NCBI RefSeq assembly: GCF_002776525.5
Contig: NC_045436.1
Span: forward strand, 105,553,171-105,617,170
Reading direction: 5' to 3'
Length of the DNA stretch: 64,000 bases
Source: Piliocolobus tephrosceles
Taxonomy: Eukaryota; Chordata; Mammalia; Primates; Cercopithecidae
Made by a program: the position numbers and the translations under genes. The notes below the pieces were generated by a model. The model worked only from the letters and a program-made list of their open reading frames with translations, did not search any database and was not told the DNA's origin. Every line of letters starts with the position of its first letter. Within the stretch, counting starts at the first letter, position 1. Of the stretch, positions 1 through 12,001 are shown one piece after another.

Positions 1-230
1 CAACTGGTGCACACATCCCTTTGTGATTTTTCTCTTTTTGTGAATTCTGTTAAACCTAATTTCCTCTGATTGGGTACAAGAGTAAAAGTCCCACACCTTA
101 CTCAAAGGGTCATGGGGCAAGGTGGCTTTCTACTGACTACATTCGTCATTTTAGAAAGAAAATTAACACATTTACTTAATTAGTATTTATATTATATATA
201 TTCTAGAAATTATTTTTAACATACAATGAC

Positions 231-289
231 AGCACACACACACACACACACACCAGCATGTGTGTTCACACACACACACACACACACAC
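231..289. repeat. Compound (CA)n microsatellite
   Basis: Two CA runs are separated by a short interruption containing 'catgtgtgttc'. The interruption reverses to TG, so the locus can fold back on itself. Likely length-polymorphic. Confidence 0.95.
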
Positions 290-300
290 TATTTTTTAAA

Positions 301-900
301 AAATTCAAAGGTATATCTCATTAACTGTTGCTAAGGAATGTCAAATAGGTTTGTCCTAGAAAACACCCAGTTTCTATATCATTTTTCTCACAATCTCACA
401 TACTTGAACATAGCTAAACACCATTATTTGCTTGCTTCTCTTGATGTGTTGTATTTGAATTTTAAACATTCTAATTTAGTTTCACAATTAGTTTCCTTAT
501 TGTTGACAATTTTTAGTTGAAACTAATAAGGACCAATGCCTTTTACCTAAGAGTTAATGAAGAAATTTTTGGAGAAAAATAAAAAATAGCACTTCTAGCT
601 CTGGTTCCTGGCTCAAAGGGTGGGATCCACCAGATGGAACAGGGAAGAGCATGGTCCTCCCACCCATTTGCTAATGAGCAGTCAAGCAGCAGTGTTCTGC
701 ACAACTGAAGGGAGAAGTGGTCCTTGAGGCCGCTGCTTCTCACAGAGGCTGCCATGGGGTGGCAATGCCCCAACTGAATGTGCATGAGATACATGAAGTA
801 AGAGTTTGGAGTCTGGAATATCATTTTCAGATATAGGTTCTCATCCAGGGTGGGGGTCCTGTCTTGCTCACCTGTTTACAGGATTTACCCATTCATTTTT
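301..900. other. Unassigned intergenic stretch
   Basis: No gene or confidently named repeat is visible. About 590-840 is less AT-rich than its surroundings and carries a 93-codon open frame on the minus strand. I see no domain, signal peptide or splice context to support coding. Confidence 0.4.
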
Positions 901-904
901 CTCT

Positions 905-1570
905 ACAACAGGGTTTTGACAAATGACCTTTACCTGGAGTTAGCCAAGCTAAGGGGTTTGAGGGTATCTTTCACAAAACCACCCTCACGTCTGACACCAA
1001 CTGCAAGTTCAGGGATTTCCAAAAACACTCTCAGTTTTGATAATTTGCTGCAAAGGCTTACAGAATTCACTAAATGCTGTTATGTTAATGATTATTTTTA
1101 TGACAGGGGAAGGATAAAAATTAAAATCAGCCAAAGGAAGAGACACATAGGGCAGAGCCTGGGAGAGTTTCAAACTCAAAGTTTTCATTATCCTCTAGAT
1201 GTATTACCCTCTCAGCACTGATGTTTGACAATACTCACAGAGTATTACCAATCAGGGGCGTTCGCCTGAGCTTTTGTGCTCAAAGTTTTTGGGGGGGTTT
1301 CATTACACAGGCATGATTATTGATTGCCCACATGATTAAAGTCAGCCTCCAGATCAACTGATGCAAGTGACCCAAAGCTTCCACCCTAAGTCATACGATA
1401 GGTCTTTCTGAAATGGCCAGCACCTACCCGAAGACTGTAAGATGTAGCCCACCCTACTCTAAGATCCAATTTGCCAGGGCACAACTCTAAACAAAGATAC
1501 TCCTATCAGTGATGACATTGAGGCTCTCCCAGAAGCCAAGGGTAAAGACTCTATCCCTCTTTGGTGAAAG
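905..1570 (-). mobile_element. LTR-like interspersed repeat, family unassigned
   Basis: The phrases around 1068-1160 and 1260-1345 (an 'aaaatcagccaaaggaagag' type motif, then 'ggtttcattacacaggcatg') resemble a widespread primate LTR that I know by sight but cannot name. Boundaries are approximate, and no terminal TG/CA pair or target duplication was confirmed. Confidence 0.4.
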
Positions 1571-1769
1571 CCAAATTCTCCTCACTTTAAATCTAATATT
1601 TTTAGCTAATACTTTCCTGTATGAGGCAATTTAAAGAGGACTCATCAGCTGATGGATTGATGAGTGGCTTAGTATCTGTCCAAAAGGAACTTAGAGTCTA
1701 TGAGGGAGAGAAAGGCAACCAATTACAATGGGTATAGTCTTGTGGGTGAAATAATATGGGCAAGCACAG

Positions 1770-2340
1770 GATGCTGTATGTTTCACCTATTATGGCCACA
1801 TAAGAAATTACCTAAATCTCAGTAGTGGAAAGCCATCGTTTACTACGTGTGGATCAGGAACCGAAAGATGTCTGTGTCTGCTCCATGATGTCTAAGACCT
1901 CAACTAGAAAATGTGAAGGCTGGGGCCTAAAATCCTCTGAAGACTCGATTGTTCACAGATGCATCTGGCAGTTGATGCTGGCTGTCATCTAGGGGCCTCA
2001 GAACATCTCCACACGGACATCTCCATGTGGTCTTCAACATAAATTGCTTTGAGTTTTCTTAAAGCATAGTGGCCAAGTTCCAAAGATGGACACCCTGAGA
2101 GAGAGAGGGAGTACAAGTGAGCACCACGTGGAAGCCGTGCAATCTTCTAGAATCTAGCTTTGGAGCCACATACATCACTCCCACTACATTCTGTTCACCA
2201 AGACAGTTACAAAGTTCCATTCCATTTCTGCCTCAAGGGGCAGGAAATAGACTCCATATCTTGATAAAAGCAGCAAAATTCTAAAGAGCATGTGGCCATT
2301 GCTGTGGCTATTTCTGAGCAACACAATCTGCTACACTTTG
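1770..2340 (-). mobile_element. MLT1-type (MaLR) LTR, diverged
   Basis: Read on the minus strand, the order of diverged phrases matches older MLT1 LTRs. 'caagggg.aggaaatagac' and 'cacatggagatgtcc' types precede an end related to 'taatttgtta'. High divergence makes the subfamily and exact ends uncertain. It lies directly beside the LTR-like repeat at 905-1570. Confidence 0.5.
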
Positions 2341-2649
2341 CAAACACATAGAAATGACATGTAACCTGCACTGGAAGGTGGGCTCAGGGAAGAAAACAAA
2401 GTATGAATCATGACCCGCAAGGTAAAAACTGCTTGATACCCAGAAATGAGCATGAGAAACAGGAACACACATAACAGCCATTTTGAAATCTCAAAAAACC
2501 ACACACGCCTGTAAAGGATGAAACAGGTTTGACAGCAGGGGTGGAAGGTGGTCTCCAACTTCTGCCCAGATCTTGGTAGATCTTGAGCTGTTCTGGCTTG
2601 TTCACTCTTAGCAAAGGGCAGTGTCTTTGTTTTCTGCATTATCATACCT

Positions 2650-3085
2650 TGCCAGGGGTCCAGGACCCCACGCTCTATCCTGAGGATTTATAGATATCCA
2701 TTAACAGAGGGCAGAAGGTGGGCAGTAGAGGGTGGGCCACAGAGTGCAGCACTAGGTGAGGCTGACCAAAGTCCTGCGGCACAGCCCAGCCTGCTGCAGA
2801 CGCTGGCCATGCTGATGTTTATCTGCACTGCCTGGCCAAGAGGACAGCTCACAAGACAGTGACCCCATGGAAGCTAGAGGGGGGTCTTCAGGTGTGCACC
2901 TGCTCCTTTTCATTTGGTACCTTCCTCCTTACCCTCTCCAGATGAAAAATCTTGATCTTGCTTGAGGGTAGGATCAACAAAATAAAGCATGTATTCTTAC
3001 ACCCTACCTTATTATTGTCCTACTAACGGTATTTGAATTTAAAAATCAATATTTAGCACTTTTGTTTTCTGGTTTCATTCTCTCT
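2650..3085. other. Unique, locally GC-richer stretch
   Basis: 2650-2900 is noticeably richer in G and C than its neighbours and shows no recognisable repeat. No exon signals (a frame bounded by splice sites) or CpG cluster are evident. Confidence 0.35.
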
Positions 3086-3089
3086 AACC

Positions 3090-3545
3090 CAGCACTGTCC
3101 AAAAGCAATACAAAATGAGGCACAGACGTCATTTCAAATGTTCTAATAGCCACATTCAAAAGGTAAGAAGAAATAGATAAAACTAGTTTTAGAAATATTA
3201 TTTGTTTAATGGAATGTATCTAAAATGTTTCATTTTAAACATGTAATCAACATAAAAATCATTAATGAGATATTTTACATCACTTTTTATACTGAAAAGT
3301 CTGGTGTGTATTTTACACTTACAACACATCTCGATTTAGATGTTAAATACTTGATCAATATTTAGATTACATAAAATGTGGAGTCAAAAAGTAGATCCAC
3401 ATACCAAAGATTGTTTGAGATACACCCAAAAGCCTTCCAGTAATTGAATCCAGGATGAATTTTTAAATTTTAATTTAAATAAAATGAAATTAAGCATTTA
3501 ATTATTTAGTCACACCAGTCACATATGACTAATTGAACAGCACAG
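3090..3545 (+). mobile_element. Non-autonomous hAT-type DNA transposon
   Basis: It starts with 'cagcactgtccaa' and ends with 'attgaacagcacag', which are imperfect terminal inverted repeats of the kind seen in Charlie/MER5-like hAT elements. The interior includes the typical 'ctaatagccacattcaaaag' and 'ggtgtgtattttacacttac' phrases. An 8-bp target duplication is not clear after divergence. I am sure of the class and less sure of the family. Confidence 0.6.
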
Positions 3546-3649
3546 TTTTAGATGCCCACGCTGGGAAACACCTCCAGAGAATAGAGTGGAAGGAACTTTA
3601 AAGACTGCCTGGAGGGTTAGGAGATGCACAGAACAGCTCATCATTTAAA

Positions 3650-3692
3650 ATATGTTATATATATATATATAACATATATATATATATATATT
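3650..3692. repeat. (TA)n microsatellite
   Basis: Two TA runs are separated by 'aac'. The first is bounded by 'gttata' and 'tataac', making the tract self-complementary and able to extrude a cruciform. Confidence 0.9.
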
Positions 3693-3699
3693 TGTTCTA

Positions 3700-5405
3700 G
3701 GCATAAGAATATATTGTACAAAATTAGTGGCTATTCAGCACCAAGTTTAAAATTCTAACATTGACAGAAATCAAATGACCAAAAAGCAACAGGCCAAATA
3801 GAATCACCTCTTATTAAAGAAAAGGATTCCTGGAAATCCCAGCCTGGGGTCAGCGCTGCAGTGCGGGGCTGGTTCTGGTGAGGCCAGTTGCTGTTCCAAC
3901 CAGGACAGATGAGAACTGCCCTCCCACCACCCGCCCCCAGCATAAGGGCTAACTGGCATTTCTCTTGTGCTCTTGAGCTGGGTTCCTCTCTCTCCTGATC
4001 TAATATATGATTAAATTGAATTGCTTTCTAAATCTGTTATGTAATTTGTATGTAATGCCCTTACTATTGGGTTTGAATACAATTGCAGTAGGATACACTA
4101 ATTGATTTGTTTAATTTTATTTTCCATCCTTTGAATGGAAGCCTTTGGGACTCAATATGTAAAGTAATATGCAAATTGAGACTTTGATGCAAGAAGACTT
4201 GGCAGTTTTTTTAAACAGGATTCAAGCATTACTTGGAATCATTTAAGAGAGTAATTTCAAACAAAGCAACCTCTACTTGTCCTCCTGTGTGATTAAACTT
4301 TAGTGTGCACAAACATATATACACAAAACACACTAAAAGATCACTGATTGTTAATTGATTATATAGATCAAAGAACAATCATACTTCCTCCATGACTTTT
4401 CTATCTCTAACCCTAATATAAAATAGAATAAGGTTTTATAGGTTTGCATAACTTTCCATAGAATGAACGAAACAGAGAATAGTTGCAAAAGAGAAATCAG
4501 TCTATCAACAACTAGTGAGCACCTACTTTGGACTGATAATGATAACTAGTATTTACTATGTACTTATCAAACAGGCACTGTGGTCAGAATTTTATCTAGA
4601 TTACTTTCCTTCTAGGGATTCAGTTAGGGACTTTCAGAGATACAGAGACGATAAAATGCACTCCCTGTATTCTAGAAGCTTAAAATTTAAGTGCCAAATG
4701 TTGGTATCAATTAAAAATGTTTTAGGAGTTGAAAGAAGAGACATCATTTGAACCAAAGGAGTTTTGTTTCCTATTTTTCTTATTCCCAAACTCTGTTACT
4801 GTGGATACTACAAGCATGATTCTGATTCTAAGAGAAAAATAGCTTTAATACGCAGCTAAGTTGATATAAAAGCGACTGGTCTTGGCCCTCCACTTCCTCC
4901 TTCCAAATAAATGCCATTTCTCTGGGTTTGGAAGAAATCACAGATTTCAAGCCCTGAATGTAATCTCTCAAGAGTTGTCACTGTTTCTAAAGCGTGGCTC
5001 ACACAATAACAGCACTGGCAATTTCATCGCTCATCGCAGTTAATATATTTCAGTATGATCGAACCATAGTTTACAGGAAATTGCTAAACTATTGATGTCA
5101 TGGATGAGGAAATCAGTACATGAGATAGCCAAGTCCTAAAAATCTGAGAAAATGAGAAGTTGAGGGAATGGAGCTTGTTCAGTTGCTGAGATAACATTAA
5201 CAGTGTGAGTGCCATGGCAAAGATTTCAGCTTGGAGAGGATGGGTAACGGCAGACCCATGGCCTCAATGGGCAAGAAGAGGCTTCCTTGAGTCTAGATGT
5301 TATTGGTGGAGTGAGGCAAGCTTTTTCTTGGACTTATGTGAACTCTCATAGGACATGAGCAGTTTTAGAGTTTGGGATGGGGTTTAAGAGTTTTAGAAGT
5401 AAAGA
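3700..5405. other. Repeat-poor unique DNA
   Basis: No Alu, L1 or LTR signature is seen. About 4505-4690 has a faint L2-like phrase ('gagcacctac.t', 'caggcactgtgg'). 4860-5060 is compositionally mixed, is not simple sequence, and is flagged separately as a candidate conserved element. Confidence 0.4.
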
Positions 5406-5410
5406 CATCT

Positions 5411-5779
5411 GTATCAGTCAGCTCAGGCTACCATAAAAAAATACCAGACTGCGTGGCTTAAACAACAGAAATGTGTTTTCTCACAGTTCTGAAGGCTGGA
5501 AAGTCCAAGATCAATGTCCAATAGAGTTCAGTTTCTTGTGAGTGCTCTATCCCTGGCTTGCAAATGACCACCTTCTCACTATGTCCTCACATACATCCTC
5601 TCTGTGTTTTCCTTTCTCATAAGGGTACCAGTTCTATCAGATTAGGGCCCCATACTTTTGATCTTATTTAATGTTAATTACCTCCTAAAAGCACTATATT
5701 CAAATACAGTGACATTGAGGGTTAGGACTTAAACATATAAGTTGGAGGGGGGCATGGGACACAAATTAGTCCACAGCAA
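5411..5779 (-). mobile_element. MLT1 (ERVL-MaLR) LTR
   Basis: The plus strand reads 'gtatcagtcagctcaggcta', then 'gtggcttaaacaacagaaat' and 'ctcacagttctgaaggctgg', and ends near 'agtccacagca'. That is the reverse complement of an MLT1 LTR. At roughly 370 bp it is close to full length, so it is best read as a solo LTR. No coding content. Confidence 0.85.
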
Positions 5780-6890
5780 CGTTCAAAGAGCAAGAAGTCT
5801 AACCTCTTTATCTTTCAGATGAAGAAACTAAAGTTACTCTTTTTATGTACTTTTTTTCAGCAAGAATCAAGGGCTAAAAATAATTCAACAGGTGCTGGGT
5901 GCCCACATTCTAAAATAAGAGGCTAAACTACGTAAGTTGGATGTGCTGAGAGACTGGAAATCATGCTAACATCATATGGTTACCACTTTCAAGCTACACG
6001 AGAGGAGAAAAGAATTCACATAGGCATTAAGGATATTGGAAAGAGGGGATTTTAATGCAGATGTTGGAGAGAGAGGATATTGAAGAGAAAATATTGTTCC
6101 TGAGCTGCACTGTGTCTCTCCCCAACTTCAAAGGGGGAGAATAATGGGGCACTTTCTCTTCAATGAGATGTAACAAAAACTTGGCAAGTGACCCCAGGAA
6201 TTTGACAGAGAGACACTGGTGCCTGACTCTCAAGAGTGTAAGTCTAAAGCTGAAAGATTATGGCCAGATTAGATTGCAGCAGAGTAAAGAGAAAGGACTG
6301 TACAGGGAGATGGCTGAGCTTTATATGAAAGACAACCACCCCACAGAGTAAATTGACCTCCCCCGGTGGGGACCTCTGATGAACTCACCTAAGAGTCCCA
6401 TGAGAACAAGCTCCAGTTACTGTGTACCTGCTGCATAAAGAGCTCGCCGGTGTCAGATTCTGGAGTAACTACTCTATGTGCTCTTTATCCCTTGTCCCGG
6501 TACTTCCCACACCCTCCCCTCCTGAGCCTGACCCATCACGGATCAGAAGCAGCAACTGGCAGAATGGGGGAGGAGTGAATTTCAGAAAATGCAGTGAGCA
6601 CTTTTTGGACTTATCATCACAAAATGTTTTGTTTTAAGGTGGCCTTTATCAAGCTAAGCACAGGTGCACGAGTAACCCCATCAAGATCAGTCTCAAATGC
6701 TGTATCTCATTGCTAACTATTATGCACATACAAGTATACCTCAAAGTTGTTTACCTATAACGATACCTAAAACTTTGAATAAAATTTCGAGTAAGTTAAA
6801 TGAACTTTATGTGTGGAATGCTAACTGTACTTGAAAATTAATATGTTCCTGATGTCTTGTTGATAAAACACCCAGGGATAGAGAAAATGT
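5780..6890. other. Unique DNA, no gene seen
   Basis: No repeat family is recognised with confidence. Short open frames on both strands (for example 6027-6233 and 6163-6351) overlap antisense to each other and lack any recognisable domain. Confidence 0.4.
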
Positions 6891-6892
6891 TG

Positions 6893-7005
6893 ATGAGCTA
6901 GAAATCAGAGAGACCTAACTTCTAGGGCCAGCTCCACCACTAACTTTTTCTAGGGCCTTGAGTAAGTCTTTCTGGGCCTCATTGCTAAAGCAAAAGCAAT
7001 TCTAT
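6893..7005 (+). repeat. MIR SINE fragment
   Basis: The phrase order is that of MIR: 'tctagggccagctccaccac', then 'ccttgagtaagtctttctgg', then 'gcctcattgctaaagc' (a diverged form of the MIR 'cctcagtttcctcatc' block). Only the core is retained. Confidence 0.65.
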
Positions 7006-7009
7006 GAAT

Positions 7010-8890
7010 TACAGTAACATGTTTACGCTGTGTTTTGATACTGTAGATTTCATCTTTTTTTCAACTGAACTTTGAACATGCTCTAACACCTCTGCCTGTG
7101 AAGAAATGAACTGAGAAACAAGCAGAATATTAAACATCCGCTTATATGTTTCCCCAGGGAGTCTTCTGCTAATATTACACATTGCAACAACATTGCTTGA
7201 ATGGTTTATTAATGACAGCAAAACAGAGTGAATGCTACATATAATGATAATAACAATAAAGGTTATTTATACTCTGCCTAACTTCTAGATAGCTTTAGAA
7301 GCCTTACAGATATACACTTAAACCACTAGCAATATTTTTAAAAAATGAAATGGGACAAACTTCCTTTGGATATGCAAAAAAATCAGAATGATGTATTTTA
7401 ATTCCAGGAGAACTAAACTGTGGATAGTTGTCCTGTGAGTCTAAATTTATAAACATCTACATCCTATTTTTGTTCCAGGGCTTAAAATATATCCATGAGT
7501 ATGTCAAATCATTATTTCAGGTGAAAAGAAAGTCCTGACTTTAATAATAATAATCGGTGTATCCAACCCAAGACCCGGTGCATCTTGGCATTCCCAGTTC
7601 TCCATGAAGAACTTCCTTCTAAACCTTAGTGCCTGAGAAAGTTAGAATTGAAAGAAAAGGATGGGAGAAAAGGGAGAAACAGAGATGGTAGAATAGTAAT
7701 GATTACTCATTGTCTCAATTGCAAACTTTATCTGGGAGGGTAAAGATAGTCTATGATGACTTCTGGACCTTCCACTCGCCCACCTCTGAGGTCAAATATC
7801 TATCAGCAAACTGTCAATCAGGTCAAATATCTTGTAGTAAAAATACATATTTACATGGAGTTTTTATGGAAACACAAACTTGATAAAATATATCCAATGA
7901 AAGGTAAATTCTCAGACTGGAATACATCCTTCTATTCCTGGAAACTGCCCCAACTCACACCTACCTAAATCCTTTACATACCTAATTTTAATCATATCTA
8001 GACTCAGATATATTGTATTCTTTGGTGAGTTTGTATAATGACTCAAAAATTTTGTGATTTATATTCTCTCTCCTATCTTCTAAGGAAGGTAGATTTTTCA
8101 GTATCTGGGGTATCTTTTGTCTGTAGAATGGAGTGATGGGTGAAAGCATGTAAGTTTGGATGAGTTGGGGCATAGCTATGTTACTCTGAGTAAGAAAGAT
8201 CCAGGGTCTGGGGACTATAATTGGGAAATGTACAGACTACAGGGAAAGAGAAGAGGTAACAGGAAGACCAACATGAAAGAGCCACACAGAGACTTAGAAA
8301 GGGAAGGCCAAGGAGGGGGTTTGCAATACAAAGCTGCTTGTCATGCACTGTATTTTCACCCCTCACTCCCTTCTATATATCCTCAAAGAAATCAGCGTCA
8401 TGCATCAATGCCCGATGGAGTCCATTTTCATCTTGAAGACTGCAAAGAAATACTGAGTCTTACTTAGAAGGTAGTAAGTATGGGAGTGGGAGGGACAAAA
8501 ACAAAGATGAATGTGAAGGCAGACATCATATGGGTTATGTATGACACAAAAGTAAATTATCCACTTTTTCACTTGTTTTTTAAAATTATCAGGTACCTAA
8601 TGCCTTCCAGAAAATGTATGCATAGGTTGTATCAGGAATCTTCTGATTGCAAGTAATAGAAACTAATGATTCAGAAAAAAAGAGACCCTCTCTTTCTCAG
8701 TTTCTGTACATCAAATCTCAAGAAAGTCTCTAATTGGCCGCAGTTATTCACACATACCTGAACAAATTACTGTGTCCAGGAATGTGGAATACTCTGAATG
8801 ATCCAACATACAAATGCCTCCAGAAATTAATAGAAATCAATGAAATGAAAAATCAATGACTTTATTTTGTTTTACAGTCAGTTTCCATTT
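7010..8890. other. Unique DNA, no gene seen
   Basis: No named repeat or RNA gene is recognised. The 103-codon frame at 8156-8467 overlaps an opposing frame at 8181-8366 and has no recognisable domain. Confidence 0.4.
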
Positions 8891-8892
8891 TT

Positions 8893-9025
8893 ACCTCTTT
8901 AATTATATAAGCATCTTAAGGACAGAAATTAAACATTATTAGTCTTTGAATCCTCAGCACCTAGTATAATACATGGACTAATATGGGCACTAAATAAATG
9001 TTTGATAACTGAATTAATGGATATT
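8893..9025 (+). repeat. L2 LINE 3'-end fragment
   Basis: The phrases 'cttaaggacagaaatt', 'tcctcagcacctagtataat' and 'cactaaataaatgtttgata' follow the order of the L2 3' end (clear-up motif, 'cccagcgcctag', 'caataaatgtttg'). Confidence 0.7.
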
Positions 9026-9357
9026 CTGGACCATTTGGTCTTCCTCTTTCTCCAGTGCTCATTAGTCTCATTCCATCTTCAACAGTCCCCTCCCCAGCCT
9101 ACACCTTCTTCCACTTCCCTGAAAATAAAAGATTAACTGTAAGTAATCAACCTTGTCATTTGTAACATCTCAGAAGTTGGTACAAATGATTGATTGAATA
9201 TATTTTATGAAAAACTAGTAGAATGTTCAATTTTAGGTAAATTGAAAATTTAAGCACAAATTTAAGTACCTAAATCACATAAAAGTTATACTTAGCTTGG
9301 AAACATTAACAAATTTCAAGTTTATTTCAGGCCCTTAAGAATTTACTGCTGCAAAAC

Positions 9358-9412
9358 TGTAGCGTATGATCTCAGCAGAAGCGTATGATGTAGCGTATGA
9401 TCTCAGCAGAAG
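9358..9412. repeat. 31-bp-period tandem duplication
   Basis: Two identical 24-bp copies start at 9358 and 9389 and share the core 'gtagcgtatgatctcagc'. The 7 bp between them ('cgtatga') echo the repeat core. Confidence 0.9.
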
Positions 9413-9559
9413 GCCTGATTGACTTATGCCTTATTAATCTAACTGTCCCTATTCATCATTCCATGTTTAAGTAATGTGAAGTTTCATCAAGGTTGCCAAA
9501 AGACAATGTTAACTATAAAAACGGGGGGAAAAAAACAAGTTGCAATGACATTGACATAT

Positions 9560-10110
9560 TTTTTAATATAGGACATCCCCACATCAAAAAGTTTGTTCTC
9601 ATTTGAATAATTTATTAAGATGGTGTATGTGTGTTTTCGTGTGTGTGTGTATATATATTTATTTACTTGTACTGTGTATGCATTTCCGTTATAACAAAAG
9701 GATTGAAAACAACAGTATCTTTAATAAAACAGAAGTATATATTTTTTTCTCACAAAACAGTTCAGCTAGAAGATCCAGGGCTGATATGATTGCCACAAGC
9801 ATCAGAGACCCAGCTCCTTTTATCTATAGCCCCAGAGGACTTCATGCTCACATTCTAGCCAGGAGGAGGCAGAGACACTTCCTTGGGCAAGTTTTACTTC
9901 TTTCTTTTAAGAGCACAGTGTGGATACTGCACCCGTCACTGCTGCTCTTATTACATTAGAACTTAGTTGCTTGGTCACAACTAGCCACAAAGAAGGCTGG
10001 GATACAATCTTTAGGTAGGTAGCCATGTGATCAGGTAGATATCTATTAGTATATATATTCTACTAGAAAGGGAGAACAGCTATTGGGGGATAACCACCGT
10101 CTCTGGTAGT
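9560..10110. repeat. Ancient interspersed repeat, unassigned
   Basis: 9770-10110 resembles a common old mammalian repeat ('gccaggaggaggcagagaca', later 'aaggctgggatacaatcttt'), but I cannot name it safely. 9625-9660 contains a short TG/TA run. Confidence 0.3.
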
Positions 10111-10228
10111 GTGTTTTGTTGTTGTTGTTGTTGTTCCTTTATAATAAAATGAGATTTTTGTTCCAACTATCTATTCAATAAAGATCCAAACTTCTATAAA
10201 ATCTCTGTAGTCAATTCACCAAAATCTG

Positions 10229-10265
10229 TTTTAGCCAGGGTTCTCCAGAGAAACAGAACCAATAG

Positions 10266-10299
<34 letters not shown>

Positions 10300-10918
10300 T
10301 TGAGAGAGAGAGAGAGATGAGTAGGGAGTTATTAGGGGAATTGGCTCACTCATTTCTGAAGGCTGAGAAGTCCCGTGACAGGCCATCTGCAAGCTGAAGA
10401 GCCAAGGAAGCTAGTAGCATGGCTTAGTCCAGGTCCAAAGGCCTTAGAACCACGGAAGTCAATGGTGTACCCCTGTGTGAAGCTGAAAGCCCAAGAGTCT
10501 AGGCGGCCACTGGTGTGAGTCCCAGAACCCAAAAGCCGGAGAACATGGAGTTCTGATGCCCAATGGCTGAGAAGAGAGAGAGCAAGAATGCACCCTTCCT
10601 CCACCTTTTTGTTCCATCCAGACCCCCAGCCAATTGGATGGTGCTGGTGCACACTGAGGGCAGATCTTCCCCTACCAATCCACCAACTCAGATACCAATC
10701 TGCTCCAGAAACACCCTCACAGATATACCTGGGGCAACCCAATTATTCTAATCAAATGCCAAACCACCTGGGTTTCCTTTTCACAAAAGAGGGAGAGCCT
10801 CAGTACCGACTGCAGCACTGAGAATAATTAATGCAATGATTGAGAATAAATAATGCTTTACTAGTGATCTGGGTATCCTTTAATTCAGTCAAATTGACAA
10901 CCAAAATTGACCATCAGA
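10229..10918 (-). mobile_element. 3' LTR of an ERVL element (MLT2-like)
   Basis: The plus strand opens with the hallmark 'gggttctccagagaaacaga' and closes with 'caaattgacaaccaaaattg' then 'accatcag', the reverse of an ERVL-type LTR. A GA microsatellite has expanded inside it at 10266-10319. The polypurine tract lies immediately inward at 10919-10934, so this is the 3' LTR of the remnant at 10919-12345. The LTR split at 31159-33301 is a close relative. Confidence 0.75.
10266..10319. repeat. (GA)n microsatellite inside ERVL LTR
   Basis: An imperfect GA run occupies the position where related LTRs carry a short 'agagag/tatata' stretch near the 'caataggag' phrase. Confidence 0.9.
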
Positions 10919-10934
10919 ATTCCACCCCTTCTCA
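10919..10934 (-). other. ERVL polypurine tract
   Basis: On the minus strand this reads 'tgagaaggggtggaat', directly before the LTR. Such a tract is the plus-strand DNA primer site of retroviral reverse transcription. Its place confirms the polarity of the remnant. Confidence 0.65.
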
Positions 10935-11614
10935 ACCTGGTACCATACTCACCTCTTTAAACCACACTTAATCTTCAAATAAAAACAATAACAAGGCTAT
11001 AGTTCCTCCTAGCATGATACAACTATCCTGTGTACAACCAAAAATGCACTAATCCCTTTTCCAGAGGAGGAAGTAAAGTCCTTAAATGGTGTTTACTCCT
11101 CTTCTGATATCCCACAATGTAAATATTATGATATAAAATTAACAATACTTAAATACTCATATAAACTCAAGGCATTTTACATTATATGAGAAAGGAATAA
11201 GAGAAGAAAGAAAACAACGATATTTTCTTTGTATATATATTTATATATGTATATATACACATACATACATATGTATTTTATATATATGCACACACACACA
11301 CACTCACACACATACGTGTATATGAATACATACAAAAGTATTCTTAACAAAATAGAGAGAAAGTACTCATGGCAATTACAGCCTGCATGTCTGTAACTAC
11401 TAATCATGTGGTTGTAGCTGGTATTTATAACCACCTTCTTCTATTACCCAATCTATATTCCCTTTCCCTTCAGGAAGCGCCTCAGCTAATTATGGTTCTT
11501 TACCTGGCAGAGTGACCCAAACCTTCATTCCTGAAGGATCTGAGTCATTCCTAGTCCTGCCCAGATATGGTTATTGTAATTTCCCATTGACCTTAATCAC
11601 AAGGCCTGGTAATA
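10935..11614 (-). mobile_element. ERVL post-dUTPase 3' region
   Basis: Between about 11375 and 11600 the minus strand still reads as the ERVL pol C-terminal tail. Short conserved stretches such as 'DPSGMKVWVT' occur before stop codons. There is no envelope gene, as expected for ERVL. 11237-11320 is a TA/CA microsatellite that has expanded within this region. Confidence 0.6.
11237..11320. repeat. TA/CA-rich microsatellite
   Basis: Mixed 'tatata', 'catacatacata' and 'cacacacaca' runs break the surrounding ERVL sequence. Confidence 0.85.
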
Positions 11615-12001
11615 CTAAGAGACTCTCTGAGAGATATCCTGTATTCCCGACATACTCTTCCTAACCTCCATTGTGGAGTAGCAGTCCACATCAATCACCC
11701 CAGCCAACACCTTTACTCTCCTCTCAGCCTGCTGAGTCAGAGGCATGAGGACCCCAGAGTGGCCAGGTGACAGTCTTAACTTCCAGCTCCATGCAATCTT
11801 TGTTGTGTCTCCTGATGGGAGTAGTTTTCCCTCTGGGACTAAGACCTCCAGACCACCAGAGCATAAAATTCTAAGAACAGGAAGCAAAAATTTTGCCAGT
11901 GGGTCATTAGGGGTAATGGTGAGTAACGCCATTCCCATTTCTGCTTGATCCCTAGACCCATGGATTCTGGTAATGGGAGACACAGTAACAATATTGGACA
12001 C
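11615..12001 (-). pseudogene. ERVL pol: dUTPase domain remnant
   Basis: The 128-codon frame contains dUTPase features: 'PGHSGVL' at residues 79-85 (motif II-like region) and 'GVIDVD' at 101-106, matching the GVID core of dUTPase motif III. In life the enzyme hydrolyses dUTP to dUMP and limits uracil in viral DNA. ERVL is known to carry it at the end of pol, after integrase, which fits the order here. The motif is broken: the expected aromatic residue after the final D is replaced by C. The following 'LLLHNGG' block is found in a shifted frame, implying a small deletion. A non-functional fossil. Confidence 0.8.

Noticed and set aside
4863..4872. TATA-box promoter at 'gatataaaag'
   Set aside because: No downstream gene, initiator or CpG island is visible. 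TATA-like strings are common in AT-rich DNA.
10350..10742. 130-codon minus-strand frame as a gene
   Set aside because: It lies entirely within the ERVL LTR and has no viral protein motif.
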